A stretch of 55,849 nucleotides of DNA from an uncultured Collinsella sp. (GCA_937995345.1 CALKKS010000001.1:1-55849); one strand, 5' to 3'. Positions 40,657 to 48,894 are shown, counted from the first letter of the stretch. Notes: generated by a model from the sequence alone, not told the origin. A program made the numbers and translations.

Positions 40657-41823
40657 TTAAGCGGTGAAGGGGTGAATCGTCACGCCCTTAACCACGCGGT
40701 TGACCGTGCCGGTGGGGCTCGGCGTGTCGGGCGTGTTGCCCACGCGCACGGAGTTGAGCAGGCTGATAGCCTGGGCAAACATCACGAACGGCAGAGCAAG
40801 GTAGCCCTCGGGAAGCGCCTCGTAGCCCTTAAAGGTGAAGGACTCGCCCTCGTAGACGGTAGCGCCATCCTGCTGAACGGCAACGGTGTGCTGAGCGATC
40901 TTGTCGCCACCGATCTCGTTGAGGATGTCGATGTCGTACTGACGGGTGTAGGCGTCGTTGTTGACGAACACGAACACGAGGGTCTTATCGTCGACGAAGG
41001 ACTTAGGTCCGTGACGATAGCCCATGGAAGTGTCGTAGGAAGTAGCGACCAGACCGTGAGCGAGCTCGAGGATCTTGAGCTGGCTCTCCTGGGCAAGGCC
41101 ACCGAAGGAGCCAGAGCCCAAGTAGGTCACGCGGTTGAAGTCGCCAGCCAGGTAATCGGCGATCTCAGGCTCACGGGAGATGACCTCCTCGCCCATCTTG
41201 GCGATGGTCTCGACCCACTCGGCCTTCTGCTCGTCAGAGGCAGTGTCGAAAATAAGGGTAGAGAGCAGGGTCATGCAGGTGTAGGAACCAGTCATGGCGA
41301 AGCCCTTGTCGTTGGCGCGCGGGATGAGCAGCGTCAGCGCATTGGGGTCATCAGCAGACTCGACGGCGAGCTTGCCCTCGGGAGCGCAGGTGATGTTGAG
41401 GAACTTGACGTTGTGGACGAGCTCCTTGGCAACGGCAACGGCGGCAAGGCTCTCGGGGCTATTGCCAGAGCGGGCAAAGGAAACCACGAGCGTGGGATCC
41501 TCGGCGCGCAGGAAGTCGCGCGGGGCGCTCACGATATCGGTCGTGGCGATGGGCTTAAAGTCGTAGAGATCAGTGTTGCCAGCGTGACGCAGGTACGGGG
41601 CGCAGGTATCGCCAACATAGTCGGACGTACCGGCACCGGTGAAGACAACGGACAGACGGCCCTCGCCCATAGCGCGAGCCTCGGCCAGAAAGGCCTCGAT
41701 GGCCTCCTTGTTCTCGCGATAGATGTTGAGCGTATCACGCCAAAGCTCGGGCTGCTGAGCAATCTCGGCCGTGGTGATCTGGGCGCCGAGCTCGGTGAGC
41801 TCCTCGACACTCTTCTCGAACAT
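40657..41823 (-). CDS. agaS: SIS-domain galactosamine-6-phosphate deaminase/isomerase
   Basis: Converts galactosamine-6-phosphate to tagatose-6-phosphate and ammonia. The 388-residue protein has two SIS domains: the first with FTGAGTSDYVGDT (about 62-74) and SFARSGNSPES (about 115-125), the second with YLGSGSFGGLAQES and SMGYRHGPKSFVDD. Length and order match AgaS. It stands downstream of gntR, separated by 114 nt that include a perfect GntR-type dyad. Product and context connect it directly to LacC. Fructoselysine or other sugar-phosphate isomerases are the main alternative; AgaS fits best. Confidence 0.9.
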   Translation of the reverse strand: MFEKSVEELTELGAQITTAEIAQQPELWRDTLNIYRENKEAIEAFLAEARAMGEGRLSVVFTGAGTSDYVGDTCAPYLRHAGNTDLYDFKPIATTDIVSAPRDFLRAEDPTLVVSFARSGNSPESLAAVAVAKELVHNVKFLNITCAPEGKLAVESADDPNALTLLIPRANDKGFAMTGSYTCMTLLSTLIFDTASDEQKAEWVETIAKMGEEVISREPEIADYLAGDFNRVTYLGSGSFGGLAQESQLKILELAHGLVATSYDTSMGYRHGPKSFVDDKTLVFVFVNNDAYTRQYDIDILNEIGGDKIAQHTVAVQQDGATVYEGESFTFKGYEALPEGYLALPFVMFAQAISLLNSVRVGNTPDTPSPTGTVNRVVKGVTIHPFTA

Positions 41824-41884
41824 TTCTAATACCTCTCTCTAGAAGTAATCCTCTGACGTGCAATTATACACTTCGGTTGGTTAT

Positions 41885-41898
41885 CTGGTAGTAACCAG
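41885..41898. promoter_or_regulatory. Putative GntR operator upstream of agaS
   Basis: CTGGTAGTAACCAG is a dyad with perfect 5-bp arms, 62 nt before the agaS start. The same core (ACTGGTAGTAACCA) occurs at 46176-46189 upstream of the PTS operon. The dyad resembles NagR/DasR-type sites (TGGTxTAxACCA). Confidence 0.65.
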
Positions 41899-41937
41899 TT
41901 AAATACAGAGAATCATCATATGGAAACGGTGCGAACA

Positions 41938-42669
41938 CTAGTCGCTACGCTGGTGGTAAACCTTGTATTTAAACTGATCGGCACGAGCAACCGAGAGCGT
42001 ATACTCCACAACCTCGTTTGACTCGTTATACGTGGTTCTGACCAAATCGAGCACAGGCGAGCCCTCGACAATTTCCAAAAGGTGGGCATCGGTGGGACGG
42101 GCTATGCTCGCATAGAACTCCTCTTCGGCCACGCGTATTTTTTGCTGAAAGTCTTGCTCAATCACATCGTAAAGCGGCTTACGCTCCAGCATCGGTCGCT
42201 TGAGGGACATAAATTGACGAACCGGTAGATAGCTGCGTTCGACCATCATGGGCATGTTATCGGCAGAACGAAGGCGCTTGAGCTTAAAAATGCGATCGCC
42301 GATACGCAATCCCATATGCTCGGCCAGATTCTTATCGGCCTCCATCTCGCAAAACTCGAGAATCGTGGTCTCGGGGTCGCGACCCATCGCGCGCATCTGC
42401 TCGGTAAAGCTGTAGGACTGCATAAGATTGGTTGCTTTTGCCGAACGGTCGGTCACAAAGGTACCGCGACCGTGCTGCCGAACCACCAGTCCTAAACGCT
42501 CCAGTTCCTGCAGAGCCAGGCGTACCGTAGTGCGCGAGAGACCATAGCGCTCCGAAAGTTCGCGCTCGGAAGGAATCATGTCACCGGCGCGATATTCATG
42601 GTCAATCTTTTCGGTCAGAATATCGACCAGCTGATCGTACAGCGGTTGCTTACGCGCTCCGATCGCCAT
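41938..42669 (-). CDS. GntR-family regulator (HutC/NagR subfamily)
   Basis: A 243-residue regulator with winged helix PSERELSERYGLSRTTVRLA (about 36-55) and QHGRGTFV, then a UTRA effector domain (about 90-235). GGGAGG lies 6 nt before ATG 42669. UTRA-type GntR proteins such as NagR/YvoA and AgaR2-like regulators sense amino-sugar phosphates. It precedes agaS and lies between that gene and the PTS operon; matching dyads in front of both make it their likely repressor. Confidence 0.9.
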   Translation of the reverse strand: MAIGARKQPLYDQLVDILTEKIDHEYRAGDMIPSERELSERYGLSRTTVRLALQELERLGLVVRQHGRGTFVTDRSAKATNLMQSYSFTEQMRAMGRDPETTILEFCEMEADKNLAEHMGLRIGDRIFKLKRLRSADNMPMMVERSYLPVRQFMSLKRPMLERKPLYDVIEQDFQQKIRVAEEEFYASIARPTDAHLLEIVEGSPVLDLVRTTYNESNEVVEYTLSVARADQFKYKVYHQRSD

Positions 42670-42753
42670 CCTATCCTCCCATTTTCTCAAACTCGGCTTC
42701 TACCTAGGGTGTTAAGCATTATCGGTCTGTAACACCCGAATCATCAAGAAAAC

Positions 42754-42787
42754 AAAAGCCGCGCGCTCTTTCGAGCACGCGGCTTTT
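42754..42787 (-). terminator. Terminator of the mannose-family PTS operon
   Basis: AAAAGCCGCG...CGCGGCTTTT with inner GCTC/GAGC; on the minus strand it ends in TTTT, 67 nt past the IID stop. Confidence 0.9.
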
Positions 42788-42853
42788 AACATACACATGG
42801 CTTAAGGGGTCGGGGTGTGAGCCGCGTAGGGACACACCCCTCAAGCTAGAGCC

Positions 42854-43936
42854 TTACCAGATGCTCGGCCAGAGACCAAGCGGGCCAGCGCCCAGGATGC
42901 CCAGGACGAAGAGCAGCAGAATGCCCTTGGTCGGGGTCCAGCTGTGCTTAGCGAACATGTAGTAAAGCAGCAGCGTAAGCATAAGCGGGACAAGCTTCGG
43001 GACGATGGTGTTGAGGGTGTCGGCAACAGAGAAGTTGACCGGATCCTCGGTGACGGTACCGTAGGTAACGGACTCCATGCCGTTACCCAGATCGGTGACG
43101 CCGCACTCGACAGCGTTGCCGTCGGCATCGGAGGCGGTAAGGGCGTTGCCGTCCTTATCGGTCATGGCGATGGTACCGGCCTCAGCGGTCTCGGTATCGA
43201 TGCCCTCCATACCGGTGAAGTTCTTGGCCTCCTTCTCGGAGACGATCACGGTATTGGCGGAGAGGCCACGGGTGGTGCCATTGGGGATCTGGAGGTTGAT
43301 CTGGGTGCCACCCATGGTGACGACCAGGCAACCGACGACGAAGACGCCCATGATGGAAGCGGCACGCGTGAAGGCCTGCATGTTGGCGGTCAGAGCGTCA
43401 ATAGCGCTGGTGCCAAGCTTGTAGGACCAGTTCATGAGCCAGAAGCGCAGAGCGAACTGGACGGCGTTGAAGATCACCAGGAAGATGATCGGCGCAGCGG
43501 CGTTGCCGTTGATGGCCATGTTGGAGGTGATGCCGGCCGTGATAGGCACGAGCGTCAGCCAGAACAGGGCGTCACCGATACCACCGAGCGGGCCCATTGC
43601 GGCGACGCGGACGGCGCGGATCGTGGGGATGTCAACCTTGTTCTGCTCGAGCGAAAGCACGATACCCATAACAAAGGTGACGAGGAACGGGTGGGTGTTG
43701 AAGAACTCCAGGTTGTGGCTCATGGAAGCCGCGAGGTCGTTCTTGTTGGTGTGGATCTTCTCCAGACCGGGGATGATGGAGTAGAGCCAGCCAGCGGCCT
43801 GCATACGCTCGTAGTTGAACGAGGCCTGCAGGAAGCAGGAGCGCCAAGCCATCTTGTTGAGGGTCTTCTGGTCGAGCTGCGGAGCAGGAGTGAGATCCTC
43901 GTAGTGCTCCGGGATCACATACTCATTAGATGCCAT
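42854..43936 (-). CDS. PTS mannose-family IID component with extended loop
   Basis: Membrane subunit of the transporter. The 360-residue protein is longer than typical IID proteins (about 270-305). Residues 1-205 follow the family (LQASFNYERMQAAGW, GPLGGIGDALFW). Residues 210-300 are a polar Asp/Thr/Gly-rich insertion between the membrane bundle and the last helices (310-360, ending GPLGLWPSIW). GGAGGTGA precedes ATG 43936, which overlaps the IIC gene by 11 nt. The insertion would face one side of the membrane, probably outside. The cargo is probably galactosamine/GalNAc by context. Confidence 0.92.
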   Translation of the reverse strand: MASNEYVIPEHYEDLTPAPQLDQKTLNKMAWRSCFLQASFNYERMQAAGWLYSIIPGLEKIHTNKNDLAASMSHNLEFFNTHPFLVTFVMGIVLSLEQNKVDIPTIRAVRVAAMGPLGGIGDALFWLTLVPITAGITSNMAINGNAAAPIIFLVIFNAVQFALRFWLMNWSYKLGTSAIDALTANMQAFTRAASIMGVFVVGCLVVTMGGTQINLQIPNGTTRGLSANTVIVSEKEAKNFTGMEGIDTETAEAGTIAMTDKDGNALTASDADGNAVECGVTDLGNGMESVTYGTVTEDPVNFSVADTLNTIVPKLVPLMLTLLLYYMFAKHSWTPTKGILLLFVLGILGAGPLGLWPSIW

Positions 43937-44726
43937 CTTCGAAGTCACCTCCGTCAGAAACAGCTGCACCCTTCAGCTCGGTCTGCTGCTGGAAGTCCCA
44001 GAAAGCGATGCCGAAGCCGATGAGAGCGAGGATGAGCAGAGCAGGGGTTGCCAGCGAATCGTTGGCAACGGTGATGAGCGCGAGGCCAAAGCCCATGAGG
44101 AAGAAGCCCCACATATCGCGGTTCATCATAACCTTGAGCAGGACGGCGAAGCCGACGAAGCGCATCATGCCGCCTGCAGCGGACAGACCGGTCTGCAGCC
44201 AAGTCGGGATGGCGGAAGCGATGGTCTGACCGATGGTAGCGCCAGCGATGAAGAACAGGGTGACGACGACAGCGAAGATCAGGCCGAGCAGAGCCATGGC
44301 GAAGTAGTTCAGACGCTCGATGCCCTTGGTGTCAGCGTTATGAGCCATGTTGTCCGCGGAGGACATGAGGGGCGACATAAGCGTGAAGACCAGGGTAACG
44401 CCGAGCTGACCAAGCAGAGCGAACGGAATGGCAAGGCCGACTGCCGCGTTGGGCTCGAGGCCCGTAGCGATAGCGAGAATGGCTGCCATGATGCCGCCGA
44501 TGACGGCGTTAGGCGGCTGAGCGCCTCCGATCGGCATGTTGCCGATCGTCATGAGCTGATAGGTACCACCCACGAGAAGACCGGTGTTGAGGTCGCCAAG
44601 GATAAGACCGATGACGGCGCCGGTGACGATGGGCTGATAGAGAGACTCGAGGAAGTTGAACTGGTCGATTGCCGCGACGAACGTGACGATGAAGACCAGA
44701 GCGACCTGGATGATCGAGTATTCCAT
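43926..44726 (-). CDS. PTS mannose-family IIC component
   Basis: A 266-residue multi-pass membrane permease subunit: AIDQFNFLESLYQPIVTGAV, LLVGGTYQLMTIGNMPIGGA and GGMMRFVGFAVLLKVMM are typical of ManY/AgaC. AAAGGAGGAG precedes ATG 44726. Overlapping junction with IID. Fourth gene in the order IIA-yajC-IIB-IIC-IID. Confidence 0.94.
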   Translation of the reverse strand: MEYSIIQVALVFIVTFVAAIDQFNFLESLYQPIVTGAVIGLILGDLNTGLLVGGTYQLMTIGNMPIGGAQPPNAVIGGIMAAILAIATGLEPNAAVGLAIPFALLGQLGVTLVFTLMSPLMSSADNMAHNADTKGIERLNYFAMALLGLIFAVVVTLFFIAGATIGQTIASAIPTWLQTGLSAAGGMMRFVGFAVLLKVMMNRDMWGFFLMGFGLALITVANDSLATPALLILALIGFGIAFWDFQQQTELKGAAVSDGGDFEDGI

Positions 44727-44816
44727 CTTGCTCCTCCTTTCAAAATGTATGTACGCACTTTGGATATCACGTACAGAACGTCAGGGTTTCACTCCTGACA
44801 ACGTGGATCACGAGGA

Positions 44817-45299
44817 TTACGAGAAGAGCTTGCTCGTGTCCTCAACAGGCGTGCTCGGAACGCGCCTGATCTCCAACTCCACCCCCAATTCCTGCAGCTC
44901 TTTAAACGCAGCGACATCCTCGTCGTTAACTGCGACGGAGGTGGCGACTTGGCGCTTTCCTTCCGACATGTGCATGTTGCCGATGTTTACCTTCTTTATA
45001 GGCACACCGCCCTTGACGAGCGTAAGCACGTCTTCCGGTGTTTCGGCCACGATGAAGATCTTCTGGCGCGGGCTCGCCTTGCCAATGACGTCGATGGTCT
45101 TCTGCAGGGAGAAGAAACGCGTAGCGACGCCGGCGGGAGCGGCCATCTTCATGAGGTTCTGGCGCATGGTGTTGGTCGACACATCGTCGTTGGCGACGAG
45201 GATAAGGTTGGAGCCCAGGGTGGAGTTCCACTGGGTAGCGACCTGACCATGGACCAGTCGGTTATCGATGCGGGTAAGAAGAATGTTGGGTTCTGCCAT
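44817..45299 (-). CDS. PTS mannose-family IIB component (active)
   Basis: A 160-residue cytoplasmic phosphocarrier with the phosphorylation motif RLVHGQV, His17, near the N terminus (RIDNRLVHGQVATQW). It accepts phosphate from the IIA at 45617 and passes it to the incoming sugar. Its paralogue at 35072 has Tyr at this position. GAAAGGAAG precedes ATG 45299. Confidence 0.94.
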   Translation of the reverse strand: MAEPNILLTRIDNRLVHGQVATQWNSTLGSNLILVANDDVSTNTMRQNLMKMAAPAGVATRFFSLQKTIDVIGKASPRQKIFIVAETPEDVLTLVKGGVPIKKVNIGNMHMSEGKRQVATSVAVNDEDVAAFKELQELGVELEIRRVPSTPVEDTSKLFS

Positions 45300-45335
45300 G
45301 TTGATCAGCTTCCTTTCGTTATTTGCTGACGACAG

Positions 45336-45617
45336 TTACTTGATCTCCTGAATCGCATAACGCGAAACATCTACGACGGCACCGGATCGGACTTTGATCT
45401 GGACCTTTTCGCCTTCGATGCCCTTGACGGTTCCGTAGATACCGCCGGCGAAAAGAACCTCCTGACCCGGCTTGAGCTCGGTGTGCAGCTCCTTGAAGTA
45501 CTTCTGCTTCTTCTTCATGTTGATCTGAGACCAAATGGTGTAAATCACACCCATGATGACGAGAAGACCTAAAAGAGCGACCGAGGAGCTCAGGACGCTG
45601 GCTCCGAAATCGGCCAT
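45336..45617 (-). CDS. yajC: YajC-family protein within the PTS operon
   Basis: A 93-residue protein with one N-terminal membrane helix (about 12-30), a basic stretch MKKKQKYF and the small YajC domain ending in LKPGQEVLFAGGIYGTVKGI and VSRYAIQEIK. YajC is classically an accessory of SecDF. Here it starts in a TAATG overlap with the IIA gene and lies before IIB, so it is translated with the transporter. A role in assembling or stabilising the PTS membrane complex is my inference. No secD or secF is in the window. Confidence 0.85.
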   Translation of the reverse strand: MADFGASVLSSSVALLGLLVIMGVIYTIWSQINMKKKQKYFKELHTELKPGQEVLFAGGIYGTVKGIEGEKVQIKVRSGAVVDVSRYAIQEIK

Positions 45618-46060
45618 TAGATGCCGTCCTCGTCGCCGAAGATATCCTCTTCCTCGGCACCAGCGACGGAGGCAACCGTCTGGGCGGTGATGCCCGTCTG
45701 GCCAACGGTCACGGCCTGCTCGCCAAGCTCGGCGAGCGTAGCGTTGCCGCGGAGGAACAGAAGCTCAATAACCATGGGAAGGTTGGTGCCGGTCAGGACC
45801 TCGACGTTGTCGACATCCTGGGCGATCATCATCGACTGGTTGAACGGGGTACCGCCAAGCAGGTCGGTAAAGACGAGCACGCCATCGCACTCCTCGCGCA
45901 TGGCGGTAATAGCGGCGCGGAGATCCTCACCGTAGGAAGCAGCCTGGTCGCCCTCGAAAGGAACAACGGTAAAAGCGGGCTGGTCACCAGCGACCATAGC
46001 GATAGCGCTTGCAAGGCCGGGTGCGAACTGTCCATGACCGGTAAGAATAAAGCCAACCAT
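45617..46060 (-). CDS. PTS mannose-family IIA component
   Basis: A 147-residue phosphocarrier with the family start MVGFILTGHGQFAPGLASAI; the phospho-His is in TGHG (His9). VFTDLLGGTPFNQSMM is conserved. The C-terminal 20 residues are acidic (AEEEDIFGDEDGI). GGAAGGGAA precedes ATG 46060. It is the first gene of the five-gene operon; control sites lie upstream at 46176-46513. Confidence 0.94.
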   Translation of the reverse strand: MVGFILTGHGQFAPGLASAIAMVAGDQPAFTVVPFEGDQAASYGEDLRAAITAMREECDGVLVFTDLLGGTPFNQSMMIAQDVDNVEVLTGTNLPMVIELLFLRGNATLAELGEQAVTVGQTGITAQTVASVAGAEEEDIFGDEDGI

Positions 46061-46175
46061 TCAAATTTCCCTTCCGAAGGTGTGTACGATCTGAGTCCGA
46101 TGATGTTCGGAAGCCAACGAGCAATCGCCCTTAAAGCTTCTTGGAAAGCGTTCTTTGAGAACCAGTGGTCTCTCA

Positions 46176-46513
46176 ACTGGTAGTAACCACGTGACGTGTT
46201 GTTGTCACTATATCACCACAGAAGAGGTTGCTTTCGTTGATTCATACAGTAAAACGTTTTTGCACCGTTCACGGTAAAAAATCGACCGTTTACCGCTCGT
46301 TAACACTTCTACCTGCGGTTTTGAAACCGTTTCGAAATACTTTGACGAAAGATCGGAACCTTTTCTGTGTCTAAACAACGCAGGGTGGCTAAAAATGGCG
46401 TGTAGAAAAATTGCAGGTCATTGTGAAGATTTGTGAATTGGTCTTTTTGACTTAATACCAGTTAGAACCAGTTTCGATATTATCGGTGAACGGTAGTTTT
46501 CGACCGTTCACCG
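46176..46513. promoter_or_regulatory. Control region of the mannose-family PTS operon
   Basis: Going upstream from the operon: a GntR-type dyad ACTGGTAGTAACCA (46176-46189); a possible -10 TATGAA on the minus strand (about 46241-46246); ACCGTTCACGGT (46264-46275) and ACCGTTTACCGC (46285-46296), 21 nt apart; ACCTGCGGTTTT (46311-46322); a direct pair ACCAGTTAGAACCAGT (46457-46472); and a perfect 11-bp inverted repeat CGGTGAACGGT/ACCGTTCACCG (46484-46494, 46503-46513). An open frame at 46486-46695 (69 codons) starts inside the repeat and is probably not a gene. Otherwise 46061-46764 has none. Confidence 0.6.
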
Positions 46514-46764
46514 GTTATTTGCAATCGTTTACGGCCGTTTTCCTGGATGAATTGGGGAAACCCGATGAAGCACTTGCGCGATCACGGGAAGTTTTGGCAT
46601 TTGTCCTCATCCCCCGCGCGCTAAACTCCGGCATCCAAAATGAGCTAATAGCTCACGCTAATCGTTTTCAATCATTACTTACTCAGTATCCATAATTATT
46701 TATCGTTTATCATTAATTATGATATATGATACAAGTATCATCCAAGAGATTGGTTGGAGGGGCT

Positions 46765-47403
46765 ATGATCCGCTGGAACGCATCCACATCGAATGAAACC
46801 ATCAGCCGCGAACAGACGATAGCTAAACTGAAGAAGCTCGCTCGCATCTGCAAATGGGCCACAATCTGCATTACCACAGCGCTCGCTCTGGGACTCCTCG
46901 CAGTCATTATGATTGACCTTCTACTCATATTGCCTGGCCTCTCCCAAGGGTCGTGTCTCCAATCCGTAGAACTTCAAGCCGGCGAAGGACCGTGCCTTGC
47001 TATCGTCGGTACCGATGCGCAGGCCCCACTTATGCTCGTTGCACACGATGGTCACACTGCCATAGGGAGCCTCTTGATGACATGCCTCGCGCTTACCATC
47101 GCGCTAAGCGTGCGCAGGCTTTTCTTCAACATTGAAAAGGAAGGCAGGCCCTTTGACCTTGAATGCAACCATACGCTTCGTCGAGTAGGACATTTATTCC
47201 TTATCGGCGGCGTTGCCGTGAGGCTTCTTGGTGCCGTAATCACGGGAATGATACTCTCAGGATTTGGCGGCAGCTTTACGGATGCGTTCGTCGGCCAGCT
47301 ATTCGACCCTTCCATGCTCTTTGCAGGCCTGATTATTTGCCTGATAGCCAGCGTCTTCCGCTACGGGTATATCCTGCAAAAACAAGATGACGAGTTGCTC
47401 TAG
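46765..47403 (+). CDS. DUF2975 membrane protein
   Basis: A 212-residue protein with four predicted membrane segments (about 29-55, 98-112, 138-160, 180-200) and the DUF2975 words EGRPFDLECNHTLRRVG and FRYGYILQKQDDELL. The start at ATG 46765 has TTGGAGGG 4 nt upstream; an ATG 13 codons earlier lacks one. It is followed after 9 nt by an XRE-family regulator. This membrane-protein/HTH pair is common in Firmicutes and Actinobacteria and its function is not established. Base composition is lower in GC than in the sugar genes. Confidence 0.87.
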   Translation: MIRWNASTSNETISREQTIAKLKKLARICKWATICITTALALGLLAVIMIDLLLILPGLSQGSCLQSVELQAGEGPCLAIVGTDAQAPLMLVAHDGHTAIGSLLMTCLALTIALSVRRLFFNIEKEGRPFDLECNHTLRRVGHLFLIGGVAVRLLGAVITGMILSGFGGSFTDAFVGQLFDPSMLFAGLIICLIASVFRYGYILQKQDDELL

Positions 47404-47412
47404 GGGGAATCC

Positions 47413-47652
47413 ATGATTATTCTGCGGCTTGACCGCATGCTCGCCGAACGCAAGATCTCATCCAAAGAGCTTGCGGAACGTGTGGGCATCTCCCAGGTCA
47501 ATATGTCACGCATTAAGACGGGCAAGGTTTCTGCCATACGTTTTTCAACTCTTGACGCGATATGCCGGGCACTCGACTGCCAACCGGGCGATGTACTGGA
47601 ATATATATCCGACGATGAAGCCGATAGCCTTTTTGGACTTAAAGATGAATAG
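47413..47652 (+). CDS. XRE-family (Cro/CI-like) helix-turn-helix regulator
   Basis: A 79-residue single-domain DNA-binding protein: LAERKISSKELAERVGISQV, then NMSRIKTGKVSAIRFSTLD and LDCQPGDVLEY, typical of the YozG-like small regulators paired with DUF2975. It has 9 nt to the upstream gene, with GGGGGAATCC before its ATG. It probably controls this two-gene unit. Confidence 0.9.
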   Translation: MIILRLDRMLAERKISSKELAERVGISQVNMSRIKTGKVSAIRFSTLDAICRALDCQPGDVLEYISDDEADSLFGLKDE

Positions 47653-47685
47653 CCATAATTAAGCCGCCAATCACGCCCTCAACGC

Positions 47686-47720
47686 AAAAAGCCCGCCAGA
47701 ACGATGCGTTCTAGCGGGCT
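47686..47720. terminator. Bidirectional terminator
   Basis: AGCCCGCCAGAAC and TCTAGCGGGCT form the stem, with AAAAA before it, so on the minus strand it ends the 47764-48855 gene; it also closes the DUF2975/XRE pair. Confidence 0.8.
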
Positions 47721-47763
47721 CAATCAGATATTTCGACTTCGCGCTCGGAAGCTCAGGCAAACT

Positions 47764-48855
47764 TTACGCAAACAGGCCGTAGATGCTGATGTTGGCCTTG
47801 GCGTACAGGCCGTTGGCGTACTCGGTCCACTTGGAGCTGGCGCTCGAGGCCTGCGAGGAATACTGCTGATAGGCGGTGTAGTAGGCGGTCATGGCCTGCT
47901 TGTAGGTGGCGCTATCGGCCGTAAAGGCATCGTCGGCGAAGGCCTTGGCATAGGTGCTATCGGCGTCCTTCCAGGTACCCTTTGAGCTATCCCACTCATC
48001 GCCGGCAAGGTTGATAATGTAGTCGGCGTAGTCCTTACTCGCGGTCTCCTCGTTGCCGTCAGCAGGCTCGGTCGGGGCGGTTGGCATGCTTGCGGAGGTG
48101 TCGCCGACCTTCTTCTTGTAGAGCTTCTGCAGCGTCGCGGACTGGCGGACGATCTGCTTGGCCTGGTCCTTGGACACGCCGTACTGTTTTGCCATGGTCT
48201 TGTAGTCGGAGGTGCCGATAGAGTCCTCGGCGTACTGCTTCATCTCCTTAGAAGAGACGGTAATGCCCTCGTCCTCGGCAGCGTCCAGCAGAATCTGGTT
48301 GCGCACGTAGGACAGGATGACGTCGGCAGAAGGAGCGGTGTAGTTGCCATCGCTATCCTTGACGGTATCGAGGCTGTACTGGCTCTCGATGGCCTCGCGC
48401 GCGGTGATATCGCTCTTCTTGCCGTTGTAGCTATAACTTGCCACGGTCGAATCGAGCTGGTCCTCGGTGAGGGTAGCCGAGCCGACACCCTTGCCGCCAA
48501 AGCCACCATTGCCAATAAAGAAGCCGACCACGGCAGCGATCACGATGGCGACCACGAAGGCGGCGATCATCGTCTTCTTGTGCTTGGAGGCGTGGTCGTC
48601 CTCGTCGGTATCGACGTCGTCGTCCTCGTCCTGCGTCTCGGGCATGAGGTTCTCGTCCGCAGCGTCCGCGGCGATCTGAGCCTCCAGGCGGGCGTCCTCC
48701 TCCTCGGCGGTCGTGCCGGCAGCAATGTGCTCGGCAGACGTGCCGGCGACCAGGTCGATCTTCTCGTCCTCATCACCGTCGGGGCCTTCGCCGCGCTCGA
48801 TGATCTGGATGCCGTCGATCTCGTCCTTCTCGTCCTTCTTTTGAATCAGACCCAT
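47764..48855 (-). CDS. Membrane-anchored SurA_N-like protein
   Basis: A 363-residue protein with a very acidic cytoplasmic N terminus (1-92), one membrane helix (about 95-115, IAAFVVAIVIAAVVGFFIG) and an outside domain. Residues 120-270 resemble the SurA/PrsA N-terminal chaperone region (AREAIESQYSLDTV, VRNQILLDAAEDEGITVS, KEMKQYAED). The remaining 90 residues are Ala/Tyr/Ser-rich. No parvulin PPIase domain is visible, so a holdase or secretion-chaperone role is more likely than isomerase. GGAGTAAC precedes ATG 48855. Confidence 0.75.
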   Translation of the reverse strand: MGLIQKKDEKDEIDGIQIIERGEGPDGDEDEKIDLVAGTSAEHIAAGTTAEEEDARLEAQIAADAADENLMPETQDEDDDVDTDEDDHASKHKKTMIAAFVVAIVIAAVVGFFIGNGGFGGKGVGSATLTEDQLDSTVASYSYNGKKSDITAREAIESQYSLDTVKDSDGNYTAPSADVILSYVRNQILLDAAEDEGITVSSKEMKQYAEDSIGTSDYKTMAKQYGVSKDQAKQIVRQSATLQKLYKKKVGDTSASMPTAPTEPADGNEETASKDYADYIINLAGDEWDSSKGTWKDADSTYAKAFADDAFTADSATYKQAMTAYYTAYQQYSSQASSASSKWTEYANGLYAKANISIYGLFA

Positions 48856-48894
48856 AGTCAGTTACTCCTTGTTAGGAAACATAGTCCTCAATAG

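Noticed and set aside
46486..46695. 69-codon open frame
   Set aside because: It starts inside a perfect inverted repeat that looks like a regulatory site, has no ribosome binding site and no recognised motif. It could be a gene remnant.
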